A stretch of 64,000 nt of DNA from an uncultured Pelagibacteraceae bacterium (GTDB lineage: Bacteria; Pseudomonadota; Alphaproteobacteria; Pelagibacterales; Pelagibacteraceae), in contig CACKYN010000005.1 in assembly GCA_902604355.1 (NCBI GenBank), positions 1-64,000 of the forward strand. Direction: 5' to 3'. Position numbers and translations under genes: made by a program. Of this stretch, positions 44,987 through 53,404 are shown one piece after another; the first letter of the stretch is position 1, and each line of letters begins with the position of its first letter. The notes under the pieces were generated by a model. The model ran no database searches, was not told the DNA's origin, and saw only the letters and a program-made list of their open reading frames with translations.

Positions 44987-45829
44987 TCAGTTATTTTCAA
45001 TTGATAAATACTTTTTAAAATTTAACAAAGATAAAGTATCTGATGCTTTGTTTTTAAATTTAGGATTTTTATTATTTTTAATTAATTTTAAAGTTGCATT
45101 GACAGTATCGATATAGCTATTCAAGAGTTGCTGAGAATAGAGAACGAACTTGAAATCGCTTTTCTTAATATCTGATATATTAAATTTTATATCTTGAGTA
45201 ATATTAATTATTAATGGAATTTTTTTTAAATTTTGTTTAATTAATTTTATTTCTCTAAGACTATTAATTCCAGTTATAAATACGGCATGTGCCCCTAATT
45301 TTTTAAACATTTTAGCTCTTTTTATAGACTCTTTAATAGAGCCCACACTTAAAGCATCAGTTCTAGCAAATATCAAAATACTATTATTCTCTTTTGAAGC
45401 TTTAATTGCTGTTTTAATTCTTTTTTCAGATTTCTTTAAATCTAATAATTTTACTTTTTTAGTAAGTGCGCATCTTTTTGGAAAAATTTGATCTTCTAAA
45501 ATAACAGCTGATGCACCTGCCTGCTCTAAATCTTTAATAGTTTTATATACATTAGCTAAACCGCCAAATCCTGTATCTGCATCAACAATTATCGGGTTCT
45601 TTGTCTGATTGCAAATTGATCTTGTTGCATCTACCAATTCTTTCTGGGTAATAATACTTGCGTCGGGATAACCAAGACTAGCAGAGGAAAGAGCGAAACC
45701 ACCAATGAATGAAACTTTAAAACCTTTTTTTTCAATTAATTTAGCTGTCAAAGGATCATGACATGATGGAACCTTATATGAATTTTTATCATTTAAAAAT
45801 TTTTTAAGTTTTGAAGTTTTTTTATTCAC
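44987..45829 (-). CDS. Isocitrate lyase/PEP mutase family protein with altered loop
   Basis: 280-residue TIM-barrel protein like methylisocitrate lyase and oxaloacetate decarboxylase, which cleave or rearrange C-C bonds next to carboxylates with Mg2+. It has SLGYPDASIITQKELVDA, the metal site VDADTGFGG, the ILEDQ motif and IFARTDALSVG. The catalytic loop that reads KRCGH in isocitrate and methylisocitrate lyases is KRCAL here: Cys is kept, Gly and His are changed. So the reaction may be a related lyase, hydrolase or decarboxylase. It is 5 bases behind iclR and 2 before the AbrB-type gene. Confidence 0.83.
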   Translation of the reverse strand: MNKKTSKLKKFLNDKNSYKVPSCHDPLTAKLIEKKGFKVSFIGGFALSSASLGYPDASIITQKELVDATRSICNQTKNPIIVDADTGFGGLANVYKTIKDLEQAGASAVILEDQIFPKRCALTKKVKLLDLKKSEKRIKTAIKASKENNSILIFARTDALSVGSIKESIKRAKMFKKLGAHAVFITGINSLREIKLIKQNLKKIPLIINITQDIKFNISDIKKSDFKFVLYSQQLLNSYIDTVNATLKLIKNNKNPKFKNKASDTLSLLNFKKYLSIENN

Positions 45830-45834
45830 TTGAG

Positions 45835-46503
45835 TTATATTAATACTTTAATTTGGTCTTTATATTTCAATAAGGTTTTATAGAAACTTGATACTGTTTT
45901 GCTAGTAAAAAATTGTTTCCAGCCTGATATACTTAAAGTACCTCTAAAATTATTTTGATTATCAAAAATTGGAATTGCAACACTTGCTATATTATCTAAT
46001 CTTTCACCTTTAGTGTAAATGTAACCTTTTTTTTCAATAGCATTTTTTAAATCGTCATTTCCACCAGTAAACGCACTTAAAACTTTTCCTGTTGCTGATT
46101 TTAATTCAAAAGTTGTACCCTCAACTACATAATGATTTAATTCAGATTTAGAATTCACTCTATATAAACAAACTTTTTTTGTACCAGCCTTGACCCAATA
46201 GCCTGCAGATTGACCAGTCGTTGCACAAATTTTACCCAAAATTTCTCTTATTTCCTCACCAGACCTGAAATTTGAGTTGTATATTGATCCTAATTTCCAA
46301 CTACCTGGACCAAGACGGTAGCTTCCATTAATTTCATTTTTAATTAAAAAATTATATTTAATTAATGAATTACAAATTCTTAATATTGTTGATTTATTAA
46401 GTTTGGTAATAATTGTTAAATCTTTTAGAGAAATACTTTTATTAGCATCATCAAAAGAATTTAATATCTGAAAAGTTTTATCTAGAACTTTTATATTACT
46501 CAT
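45835..46503 (-). CDS. IclR family transcriptional regulator
   Basis: 222 residues from the ATG at 46503, giving the usual start SNIKVLDKTFQILNSFDD; the frame continues upstream to 46599 but the extra 32 residues look non-native. The N-terminal winged helix-turn-helix (about 5-65: SLKDLTIITKLNKSTILRIC) is followed by an IclR effector domain (about 75-220: GYWVKAGTKKVCLYRV, ATGKVLSAFTGG, IASVAIPIFDNQN). It heads a minus-strand run with the lyase-like and AbrB-type genes and is divergent from mmgE at 46602. A 17-bp palindrome starts 3 bases before its ATG, so self-regulation is likely. Confidence 0.88.
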   Translation of the reverse strand: MSNIKVLDKTFQILNSFDDANKSISLKDLTIITKLNKSTILRICNSLIKYNFLIKNEINGSYRLGPGSWKLGSIYNSNFRSGEEIREILGKICATTGQSAGYWVKAGTKKVCLYRVNSKSELNHYVVEGTTFELKSATGKVLSAFTGGNDDLKNAIEKKGYIYTKGERLDNIASVAIPIFDNQNNFRGTLSISGWKQFFTSKTVSSFYKTLLKYKDQIKVLI

Positions 46504-46505
46504 AA

Positions 46506-46522
46506 GTTTTACAATGTGAAAC
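46506..46522. promoter_or_regulatory. Putative operator 1 of shared palindrome (iclR/mmgE)
   Basis: GTTTTACAATGTGAAAC, a near-palindrome (7-base arms, 3-base centre), fits the consensus GTTTYAYAWTRTGAAAY seen at two other promoters of this locus. The tail AAGATTT (46523-46529) is shared too. The site is 96 bases (start to start) before the mmgE ATG at 46602 and 3 bases before iclR, so binding there could repress iclR and act on mmgE. IclR proteins bind such inverted repeats. The site is found by eye only. Confidence 0.6.
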
Positions 46523-46601
46523 AAGATTTTATAATATAAAATTTGTTGACAATCTATAAATTTTTGTTGAAAATGTTTAATAACAGCAAAGGAAATCAAT
46601 T

Positions 46602-48026
46602 ATGGGAAAAGCTTACACGCCAAATATTCAGTCTGATAAAGGAAAAAATTTAACTAAATACGTTGCTCAATTTGTTAAGAAGAATAAGTTTAATTCAATT
46701 CCAAAAAATGTTGTTGAGTTAGCAAAAAAACATATTATAGACGGTTTTGGTTTAGCTTTATCTGGTTCTGTAGCAAGGACTGGTGATTATTTATTTAAAC
46801 ACATAAAACAAAACTCTGCAAAAGGTAGAGCAACAGTGATTGGCTCTAAAATGAAAGTAACTTCACGATTTGCTGCCTTAGCAAATGGAACAGGTATACA
46901 TTCTGATGACTACGATGATACTCAATTAGCTGTACAAAAAGATAGAGTTTATGGATTATTGACACACCCAACTGCCCCATGCCTACCAAGCGCGTATGCA
47001 GAGGGAGAGTTAAAGAAAATTAGTGGAAAAGAGTTCTTAAATGCCTACTTGGTAGGTGTTGACGTAGAATGTAAAGTTTCTGAAGCAATGTCTCCAAGAC
47101 ATTATCAGCATGGTTTTCATTCAACATCCACATGTGGAACTTTAGCCTCAGCTGCAGCTGCAGCAAAAATCCGTGGCTATAATATTTCTCAAATTCAACA
47201 ATCCTTAGCAGTGGCTGCAACTTTGAGCGCAGGGTTAAGAGAAAATTTTGGTACAATGACTAAACCCTTACATGCTGGAAGAGCAGCTGAAAGTGGAGTT
47301 GTCGCTTGTGATCTTGTGGGCTTAGGTTGGACTGCTACTGATAAAATTTTAGAGTCTCCTAGAGGGTTTTTTCAAGCTCATGGAGGGGGTTATAATTTAA
47401 AATCTATTAAAGGTCAGCTTGGAAGACCATGGACTTTTTCAAAACCTGGTGTTTCAATTAAACCCCATCCCTGTGGTTCATTAACCCATCCCGGAATGAC
47501 AAAAATGTTAGAATTAATTTTGAAGCACGATATAAAACCTCAAGATGTAATTAAAGTTGATGTTGGAACTAATCATAATATGCAAAATGCATTAATTCAT
47601 CATAGACCAACTAATGAGTTTCAAGCTAAATTTAGTATGGAATATTCTATGGCAATTTTGCTAGTTCAGAGAAGAGCATATATTCCAGAATATCAGGATA
47701 AAAGAATTAACAAACCGGATGTTCAAAACATGCTTAGAAAAATAAACTTTTATAAAAATAAAATAGCTGAAGCAGCTGGTTACGATAAAATGACTACAAT
47801 TATTGATATTTATCTTAAAAATGGCAAAAAAATTTCAGGTAGAGGAGATTTTGGTAAAGGAAGTCCAATGATACCTATGACATACGATGAAGTAGCAGAT
47901 AAGTTTATGGGTTGTTGTGAATTTGCAAAATGGCCAACAAAGAAGGCGAAGGCAATTATTCAAGCTGTTAGTAAATTAGAAAAAATGAAAGATATTTCTA
48001 AATTGAGTAGGCTTTTATCCAAATAA
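46602..48026 (+). CDS. MmgE/PrpD family protein (paralog 1)
   Basis: 474-residue soluble protein of the family that includes 2-methylcitrate dehydratase, cis-aconitate decarboxylase and an iminodisuccinate epimerase. The N-terminal helical domain shows HIIDGFGLALSG, ALANGTGIHSDDYDDTQ and TAPCLPSAYAEGE; later come HGFHSTSTCGTLASAAAAA, MTKPLHAGRAAESG and KPHPCGSLTHPGM. A good ribosome site (AAAGGA) precedes the ATG. It stands alone, divergent from iclR, and follows operator 1 at a distance equal to that of tctC from operator 3. The exact reaction is unknown. Confidence 0.85.
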   Translation: MGKAYTPNIQSDKGKNLTKYVAQFVKKNKFNSIPKNVVELAKKHIIDGFGLALSGSVARTGDYLFKHIKQNSAKGRATVIGSKMKVTSRFAALANGTGIHSDDYDDTQLAVQKDRVYGLLTHPTAPCLPSAYAEGELKKISGKEFLNAYLVGVDVECKVSEAMSPRHYQHGFHSTSTCGTLASAAAAAKIRGYNISQIQQSLAVAATLSAGLRENFGTMTKPLHAGRAAESGVVACDLVGLGWTATDKILESPRGFFQAHGGGYNLKSIKGQLGRPWTFSKPGVSIKPHPCGSLTHPGMTKMLELILKHDIKPQDVIKVDVGTNHNMQNALIHHRPTNEFQAKFSMEYSMAILLVQRRAYIPEYQDKRINKPDVQNMLRKINFYKNKIAEAAGYDKMTTIIDIYLKNGKKISGRGDFGKGSPMIPMTYDEVADKFMGCCEFAKWPTKKAKAIIQAVSKLEKMKDISKLSRLLSK

Positions 48027-48039
48027 AATCACATTTTTA

Positions 48040-48066
48040 TGTTAGCGATTAATTAAATCGCTAACA
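48040..48066. repeat. Perfect stem-loop between mmgE and tcuA
   Basis: An 11-base perfect inverted repeat, TGTTAGCGATT (48040-48050) and AATCGCTAACA (48056-48066), surrounds a 5-base loop. It lies 14 bases after the mmgE stop. A clear T run right after it is missing (ACATTTCAT follows), so it may be a weak terminator or an mRNA end-stabilising hairpin. Its G+C is high for this region. Confidence 0.6.
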
Positions 48067-48105
48067 CATTTCATATTATTAATTATATTTCAAATAAAGT
48101 AGGTT

Positions 48106-48122
48106 GTTTTATATTGTGAAAT
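48106..48122. promoter_or_regulatory. Putative operator 2 of shared palindrome (tcuA)
   Basis: GTTTTATATTGTGAAAT matches the 17-bp consensus GTTTYAYAWTRTGAAAY of this locus, and the tail AAGATTT (48123-48129) is identical to that of operator 1. It begins 62 bases before the tcuA GTG. A run of 14 T (48133-48146) lies between the site and the gene. Confidence 0.58.
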
Positions 48123-48132
48123 AAGATTTATC

Positions 48133-48146
48133 TTTTTTTTTTTTTT
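48133..48146. repeat. 14-base T tract upstream of tcuA
   Basis: Fourteen T in a row between operator 2 and the tcuA start. Homopolymers of this length slip easily in replication and sequencing, so the true length is uncertain, and it may vary the spacing between operator and gene. It could also be part of the promoter. Confidence 0.7.
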
Positions 48147-48167
48147 AAAAGAATATAAATAAAAATT

Positions 48168-49637
48168 GTGAAAAATTATGATGTAATTGTTGTTGGAGCA
48201 GGTAACGCTGCATTGTCTGCTGCTCTCTCTGCAAAAGATAATGGTGCAGAAAAAGTTTTAGTATTGGAGAAAGCCTCCTCTAAAGAAAAAGGTGGAAACA
48301 GCAGATATACAAACGGTGCTTATAGGTTTGCTTACAATGACTTTTCAGATTTAAAAAAAGTAATACCAAATTTAAAAAATTCTAACAGTATAGATTATGG
48401 AAAATATAGTGTCGCTGATTTTTTAAGAGACATGAATAAAGTTACAGACGGAAAAACAGATAAAAAATTATCTAAAATCCTAACATCAAAAAGTTTTGAA
48501 ACAATTCATTGGTTAAGTAAAAAAGGTTTAAAATTTACACCCATTAAAGGAAGACAATCTTTCAAAGTCAATGGAGTGATGAGATATTGGGGAGGCTTGA
48601 CTTTAGAGGTAAATGGCCAAGGTGAAAAACTAATAGACTCCATGCTTAAGATTATAAAAAAAAATAAAATTGAAATTCTTTATGATACAGCTGCAACTGA
48701 TTTAATTTATGAAGATAATATTATTAAGGGCGTTGAAGTTATAAGTAAAAATAAACCAAAGACGATTACTGCAAAATCCGTAGTTTTAGCTTGTGGAGGT
48801 TTTGAATCCAGTCCTGAAATGAGAACAAGATATCTTGGTCCAGGATGGGAAATGGCAAAAGTCAGAGGAACAAAACATAACACTGGTGATGGATTAAGTA
48901 TGGCGTTAAAAATAGGTGCCTCACCCTATGGAAATTGGTCTGGTTGCCATGCAGTATTTCACGATATGAATGGACCTGAGTTTAGTGATTTAAAGATAAG
49001 TAATAAATATCGAAAAATTAGTTATCCATGGGGAATTGTTTTAAATGCTAATGGAGAGAGATTTGTTGACGAAGGAGAAGATTTTAGAAATTTTACTTAT
49101 GCAAAATTTGGAAAAGAAGTCATAAAACAACCAAATCAAATTGGATGGCAAATTTTTGATCATAAAGTGAGACATATGCTTTATCCAGAGTATGATGTTA
49201 AGTCTGCTACGATGGTTAGAGCTAACTCAATTAAAGAGTTACTTAAAAAAATATCAAGTATAAATTCGCAGAAAGCTCTAAAAACTATAAATGATTTTAA
49301 CAAAGCTGTTAAAGAAGAAGTTAAATATGATCCAACAATTAAAGATGGAAGATGTACAGAGGGTTTAGCACTTAACAAAAGTAATTGGGCAAATAAAATA
49401 GATAAAGCTCCTTTTTATGCTTATGGAGTTACATGTGGAATTACTTTCACTTTTGGTGGATTAAGAGTAAATCAGAAATGCCAAGTGTTAAATAAAGTCA
49501 TGAAGCCTATCAAAGGACTTTTTGCTGCTGGAGAAATGGTAGGTGGTATTTTTTATTTTAACTATCCAGGTGGTAGTGGTTTAACTTCAGGTGCAGTGTT
49601 TGGTAAGATAGCAGGCAAGTACTCTGCTAAACTTTAA
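48168..49637 (+). CDS. tcuA: FAD-dependent tricarballylate dehydrogenase-like protein (TcuA-like)
   Basis: 489-residue flavoprotein of the fumarate reductase/succinate dehydrogenase family. It starts with GTG; FAD motif DVIVVGAGNAALSAALSA follows, then KGGNSRYTNGAYRFAYN, GGLTLEVNGQGEKL, WEMAKVRGTKHNTGDGLS and the C-terminal GLFAAGEMVGGIFYFNYPGG with SGLTSGAV. This fits TcuA, which oxidises tricarballylate to cis-aconitate in Salmonella. No TcuB partner is next to it, so the electron acceptor is unknown. The pair of tricarboxylate enzymes and the TctABC transporter nearby support a tri- or dicarboxylate substrate. It ends 11 bases inside the convergent Ldh gene. Confidence 0.78.
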   Translation: MKNYDVIVVGAGNAALSAALSAKDNGAEKVLVLEKASSKEKGGNSRYTNGAYRFAYNDFSDLKKVIPNLKNSNSIDYGKYSVADFLRDMNKVTDGKTDKKLSKILTSKSFETIHWLSKKGLKFTPIKGRQSFKVNGVMRYWGGLTLEVNGQGEKLIDSMLKIIKKNKIEILYDTAATDLIYEDNIIKGVEVISKNKPKTITAKSVVLACGGFESSPEMRTRYLGPGWEMAKVRGTKHNTGDGLSMALKIGASPYGNWSGCHAVFHDMNGPEFSDLKISNKYRKISYPWGIVLNANGERFVDEGEDFRNFTYAKFGKEVIKQPNQIGWQIFDHKVRHMLYPEYDVKSATMVRANSIKELLKKISSINSQKALKTINDFNKAVKEEVKYDPTIKDGRCTEGLALNKSNWANKIDKAPFYAYGVTCGITFTFGGLRVNQKCQVLNKVMKPIKGLFAAGEMVGGIFYFNYPGGSGLTSGAVFGKIAGKYSAKL

Positions 49638-50688
49638 ATGGACTTCTTACATCATATTTTTTAGATAATTTCTCTAGTTCTTTAATAGTTTCTTTAGAGA
49701 GCAAAATTCCTTTTTTTGAGTTTACATTTTGATTATTAAATTCAGGCTCACCAGGATGTAGTATTTTTTTAAAGCCTTTTGCTTTTTTAAGTTTTTTTAC
49801 CTCCTTAATTCCAAATTCAATTTTTTTTATAAAGTTCGTGTGTGATTGAAATAGATCAGTCCTAAGACAAATCATCAAATGACCTACATTTGAAGCTCCA
49901 GAAAAGTCATTAATTGCATTTTTAACTTTACCACTATGATTTGCACCTGTAAAAATTCCAGCTACTATATCCATCATCCATGATAATCCAGCACCTTTCA
50001 TTCCTCCAAAAGGTAACATGATTCCTTCAAAAGCTTTTGCCCCATCATTCGTGGGTTTTCCAAATTTATCCAATGCATACCCAAAAGGTATTTTAATATT
50101 ATTTTGAGCAGCAAATTTTAACTTTCCTCTCGCAACAGAAGAAGATGCCATATCAAGTATAAAGGGTTTATTGATTTTTTTTGTAGGACAGCCAAATGCA
50201 AAAGGACTTGTGCCAAAGAAAGGTGCCATCGCTCCATGAGGTGGCAAGGCTTTTGATGCGTTAGTAAATACCCAAGCAATACATTTATTTTTTGCAGCAA
50301 TTTCTAAATAATTTGCTGCCATTCCAAAATGGTTGCTTTCACTTATTCCTACCAAACCAATCCCATTTTTTTTTGCTAGAGAGACGCATTTTTTTATTCC
50401 TTCATTGGCGGCTATATAACCCAGACCATTATCACCTGACAAATGAAAAATATTATTAGTTATTTTTTTAAATTTCAGTATTGGATTAATTTTAGCTGAT
50501 TTTTTTTCAATCCTTTTTATATAAATTGGTAATCTAACAATACCGTGTGACCAAACACCTCTTTCATCTGCTCTCACTATTAAATTTGCAACTGTTTTTG
50601 AATTTAAGTTATTTAAGCCAACTTTTTTTAGAACCTTAAATGCAAAATTGATTAAATCTGTTTTTTTATATCTTTTTTTAATATTCAT
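49627..50688 (-). CDS. Ldh family (malate/L-lactate-like) oxidoreductase
   Basis: 353-residue NAD(P)-dependent enzyme of the family that includes malate, ureidoglycolate and diketogulonate dehydrogenases. Family marks are ADERGVWSHGIVRLPIYIKR, LSGDNGLGYIAANEGIK, VGISESNHFGMAANYLEI (catalytic His), FGTSPFAFGCPT and MLPFGGMKGAGLSWMMDI. It would oxidise or reduce a 2-hydroxy or 2-oxo acid. It is divergent from acnD with 83 bases between. In this locus, a hydroxyacid intermediate such as one made by a lyase is a reasonable substrate; that is inference. Confidence 0.82.
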   Translation of the reverse strand: MNIKKRYKKTDLINFAFKVLKKVGLNNLNSKTVANLIVRADERGVWSHGIVRLPIYIKRIEKKSAKINPILKFKKITNNIFHLSGDNGLGYIAANEGIKKCVSLAKKNGIGLVGISESNHFGMAANYLEIAAKNKCIAWVFTNASKALPPHGAMAPFFGTSPFAFGCPTKKINKPFILDMASSSVARGKLKFAAQNNIKIPFGYALDKFGKPTNDGAKAFEGIMLPFGGMKGAGLSWMMDIVAGIFTGANHSGKVKNAINDFSGASNVGHLMICLRTDLFQSHTNFIKKIEFGIKEVKKLKKAKGFKKILHPGEPEFNNQNVNSKKGILLSKETIKELEKLSKKYDVRSPFKV

Positions 50689-50771
50689 ATTTTTAACTGT
50701 TATAACCTGATGTTTTAAAATATAGAAAATACTTTATATAATCTTTTAAAGTATTAAATTAAATAAAAACC

Positions 50772-53399
50772 ATGATTTTTAAAAGTTTCAAAAAAATTGC
50801 TATTGATAATAAAGAATATCATTTTGCAGATATCAGTAAAATTAAGGATATAGAAAAAATACCTTATACCTATAGAATTTTGTTAGAAAATATAATTAGG
50901 CAGAATCTTTTGGGTCGTAATGATAATGCTGAAGCTCAAATAAAATCAATTTTAGAAAAACGATTAGGTGAAGCAATTAATTTTGCTCCAAATAGAATTT
51001 TAAGTCATGACATTTTAGGTAAAGTTATGTTGGTAGATTTTATTGCCTATAGAGAAGCCCTTCAAAAAAAAGGAATTGATTCTAAAGATATCCAACCAGA
51101 TGTACCTGTAGATTTGGTGATTGATCATTCTTTGCAGGTTGATTATTTTGGAAATGATAAAGCTGAAATTGAAAACTTAAAAAAAGAGTATGAAAGAAAT
51201 TCTGAGAGATTTTCTTTTTTAAGATGGTGTTCAAAATTTTTGGATAAAGTTAATGTAATTCCACCAGGGGTTGGTATTTGTCATCAGGTAAATATTGAAT
51301 ATTTATCTAAAGTCGTATGGAGAGAAAAAAAGAAAGATCTAAATCTTATTCATCCAGATACTTGCATAGGAACTGATAGTCATACTCCAATGGTAAATGC
51401 TATAGGTGTTTTAGGTTGGGGTGTTGGTGGAGTTGAGGCAGAAATTTCTATGCTTGGAAAAACAATACCTATGACTGTGCCAGAGATAGTTGGGGTAAAT
51501 TTAAAGAACCAACTTAAGGAAGGAATAACTTCAACAGACTTAGTTTTATATATTACAAAATTATTAAGAAAAAATAAGGTTGTTGGAAGCTTTATTGAAT
51601 TTTGTGGAGAAGGAGTTGAAAGTCTTACTGTTGGGGATAGAGCAACTATTTCAAATATGGCACCGGAGTATGGGGCAACTGCAGTCCTATTTCCTGTTGA
51701 CAATTCAACTTTAGATTATTTGCGTATGACAGGAAGAACAGATGAAGAAATTCAAGTTGTTGAAGAATATTCAAAACATCAAAAACTATGGCGAAGATCT
51801 GATATTACTCCAGACTATAACAGAGTTTTAAATCTTGATTTATTCTCAATAGAACCTTGTGTGTCAGGACCCAAAAATCCTGAGGATAAAATTAATTTAA
51901 ATAAGTTTTCAAATGAAATTAATTCTCACTCTAACATGCTTTACAGTCAAGATTTACGAGAGGATGAATTTGAAGTACCTAATCTTGATTACAAAGTAAA
52001 AGATGCAGACATAATGATTGCGGCAATAACAAGCTGTACAAACACTGCAAATCCAAAAAATGTTATTGCAGCAGGTTTGATTGCGAAAAAATTAGTTGAG
52101 CTAGGTTTTAAAAAAAATAATAAAGTAAAAACATCTTTTGCACCGGGTAGCAAAGTTACAGCAGAGATTTTAAGTAAATCTGGTTTGCAAAAATATTTAG
52201 ATCAATTAGGTTTTAATGTAGTTGGTTTTGGATGTACAACTTGTAACGGCAGCTCAGGACCTTTAGACGAAAACTTAGCAAATACTATAGAAAAAGAAAA
52301 AATTTTTTCAGTTGCAGTGCTTTCAGGAAATAGAAATTTCCAAGGGAGAATACATCCAAATATAAGAGCTTCATACTTGGCATCCCCTGCATTAGTGGTA
52401 CTGTTTTCTATAATAGGTAATGTCAAAATTAATCTTTTAAGTGACAGTTTAGGAAAAAGTTCTAATGATCAAAATATTTTTTTAAAGGATGTTTGGCCTT
52501 CAAATATAGAAGTGGATAAAATTGTAAATGAGTTTTACAAAGCAGAAACTTTTAGAGAAAAGTATGATCAGGTGTATCAGGGAGGAAGTTTATGGGAAAA
52601 TTTAAATGTTTCAAATTCTCAAGATTATGACTGGCCTGATAGTACTTATATAAAAAAACCTCCATACTTAAAACATGCAGAAGATAATCAAACTAATGAT
52701 ATAGAACTAGCCCGACCACTAGTATTACTTGGTGACTCTGTCACTACAGACCATATTTCTCCCTCTAGTGTTATAACAAAAGGAACAGCAGCTTGGGATT
52801 ACTTAACAAAACTTGGATTAGACTCTAAAGATTTTAATAATTATTTAACTCGAAGAGCCAATCATGAAATTGTAGAAAGATCTACTTTTGCTAGTTTAAG
52901 ACTAAGAAATTTAATGGTACCCAATCAGGAAGGAAGTCTTACAATTAAATATCCAGAAAATAAAGTAACGAGAATTTATGAAGCTGCAGTTCAATATAAA
53001 AAAGAGAAAAAAGAAATTATAGTTATAGCAGGCGAAAATTATGGATGTGGATCGTCAAGAGATGTAGCCGCTAAAGGACCATTATTAATTGGTGTAAGAG
53101 CAATAGTTGCAAAAGGATTTGAAAGAATTCATAGATCAAATTTAATTGGAATGGGATTGCTCCCTTTAGAATTTGAAAATGGACAAGGTATCAATGAGCT
53201 AAATATTGAAAGTTCAGACCAGTTTAGCTTATTAGGGTTAAATGATATTACAAATGAAAATAAAAAAGTGCTCATGAAAATACATAAACAAACTGGTGAT
53301 ATTATTGAAGTTACACTTAATGCTAGATTAGATGTTCCAGAAGAGTTAAATTTTTGGAAAAATGGTGGGATTTTGCCTACAGCTTATAAGGAGGCTTAA
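50772..53399 (+). CDS. acnD: Aconitase family hydratase, AcnD type
   Basis: 875-residue Fe-S hydro-lyase. The three cluster cysteines are seen in AITSCTNTANP and FGCTTCNGSSGP; GTDSHTPMVNAIGVLGWGVG and VGDRATISNMAPEYGATAVLF are conserved core segments, and GENYGCGSSRDVAAKG marks the swivelling domain. Together with PrpF, 5 bases downstream, AcnD dehydrates 2-methylcitrate in organisms such as Shewanella; ordinary AcnA is not normally paired with prpF. So the AcnD reading comes mainly from context and length. A weak likeness to the operator consensus lies in the upstream gap (50712-50728). Confidence 0.85.
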   Translation: MIFKSFKKIAIDNKEYHFADISKIKDIEKIPYTYRILLENIIRQNLLGRNDNAEAQIKSILEKRLGEAINFAPNRILSHDILGKVMLVDFIAYREALQKKGIDSKDIQPDVPVDLVIDHSLQVDYFGNDKAEIENLKKEYERNSERFSFLRWCSKFLDKVNVIPPGVGICHQVNIEYLSKVVWREKKKDLNLIHPDTCIGTDSHTPMVNAIGVLGWGVGGVEAEISMLGKTIPMTVPEIVGVNLKNQLKEGITSTDLVLYITKLLRKNKVVGSFIEFCGEGVESLTVGDRATISNMAPEYGATAVLFPVDNSTLDYLRMTGRTDEEIQVVEEYSKHQKLWRRSDITPDYNRVLNLDLFSIEPCVSGPKNPEDKINLNKFSNEINSHSNMLYSQDLREDEFEVPNLDYKVKDADIMIAAITSCTNTANPKNVIAAGLIAKKLVELGFKKNNKVKTSFAPGSKVTAEILSKSGLQKYLDQLGFNVVGFGCTTCNGSSGPLDENLANTIEKEKIFSVAVLSGNRNFQGRIHPNIRASYLASPALVVLFSIIGNVKINLLSDSLGKSSNDQNIFLKDVWPSNIEVDKIVNEFYKAETFREKYDQVYQGGSLWENLNVSNSQDYDWPDSTYIKKPPYLKHAEDNQTNDIELARPLVLLGDSVTTDHISPSSVITKGTAAWDYLTKLGLDSKDFNNYLTRRANHEIVERSTFASLRLRNLMVPNQEGSLTIKYPENKVTRIYEAAVQYKKEKKEIIVIAGENYGCGSSRDVAAKGPLLIGVRAIVAKGFERIHRSNLIGMGLLPLEFENGQGINELNIESSDQFSLLGLNDITNENKKVLMKIHKQTGDIIEVTLNARLDVPEELNFWKNGGILPTAYKEA

Positions 53400-53404
53400 G
53401 ATTA

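Noticed and set aside
46526-46542. Perfect palindrome ATTTTATA-A-TATAAAAT in the iclR/mmgE gap, considered as a separate operator.
   Set aside because: It consists only of A and T in a very A+T-rich gap and does not recur at the other promoters of the locus, unlike the GTTTYAY...RTGAAAY element beside it.
46504-46599. N-terminal extension of the IclR protein upstream of 46503.
   Set aside because: The extra 32 residues do not resemble IclR N termini, and the extension would run over the operator and most of the divergent promoter.
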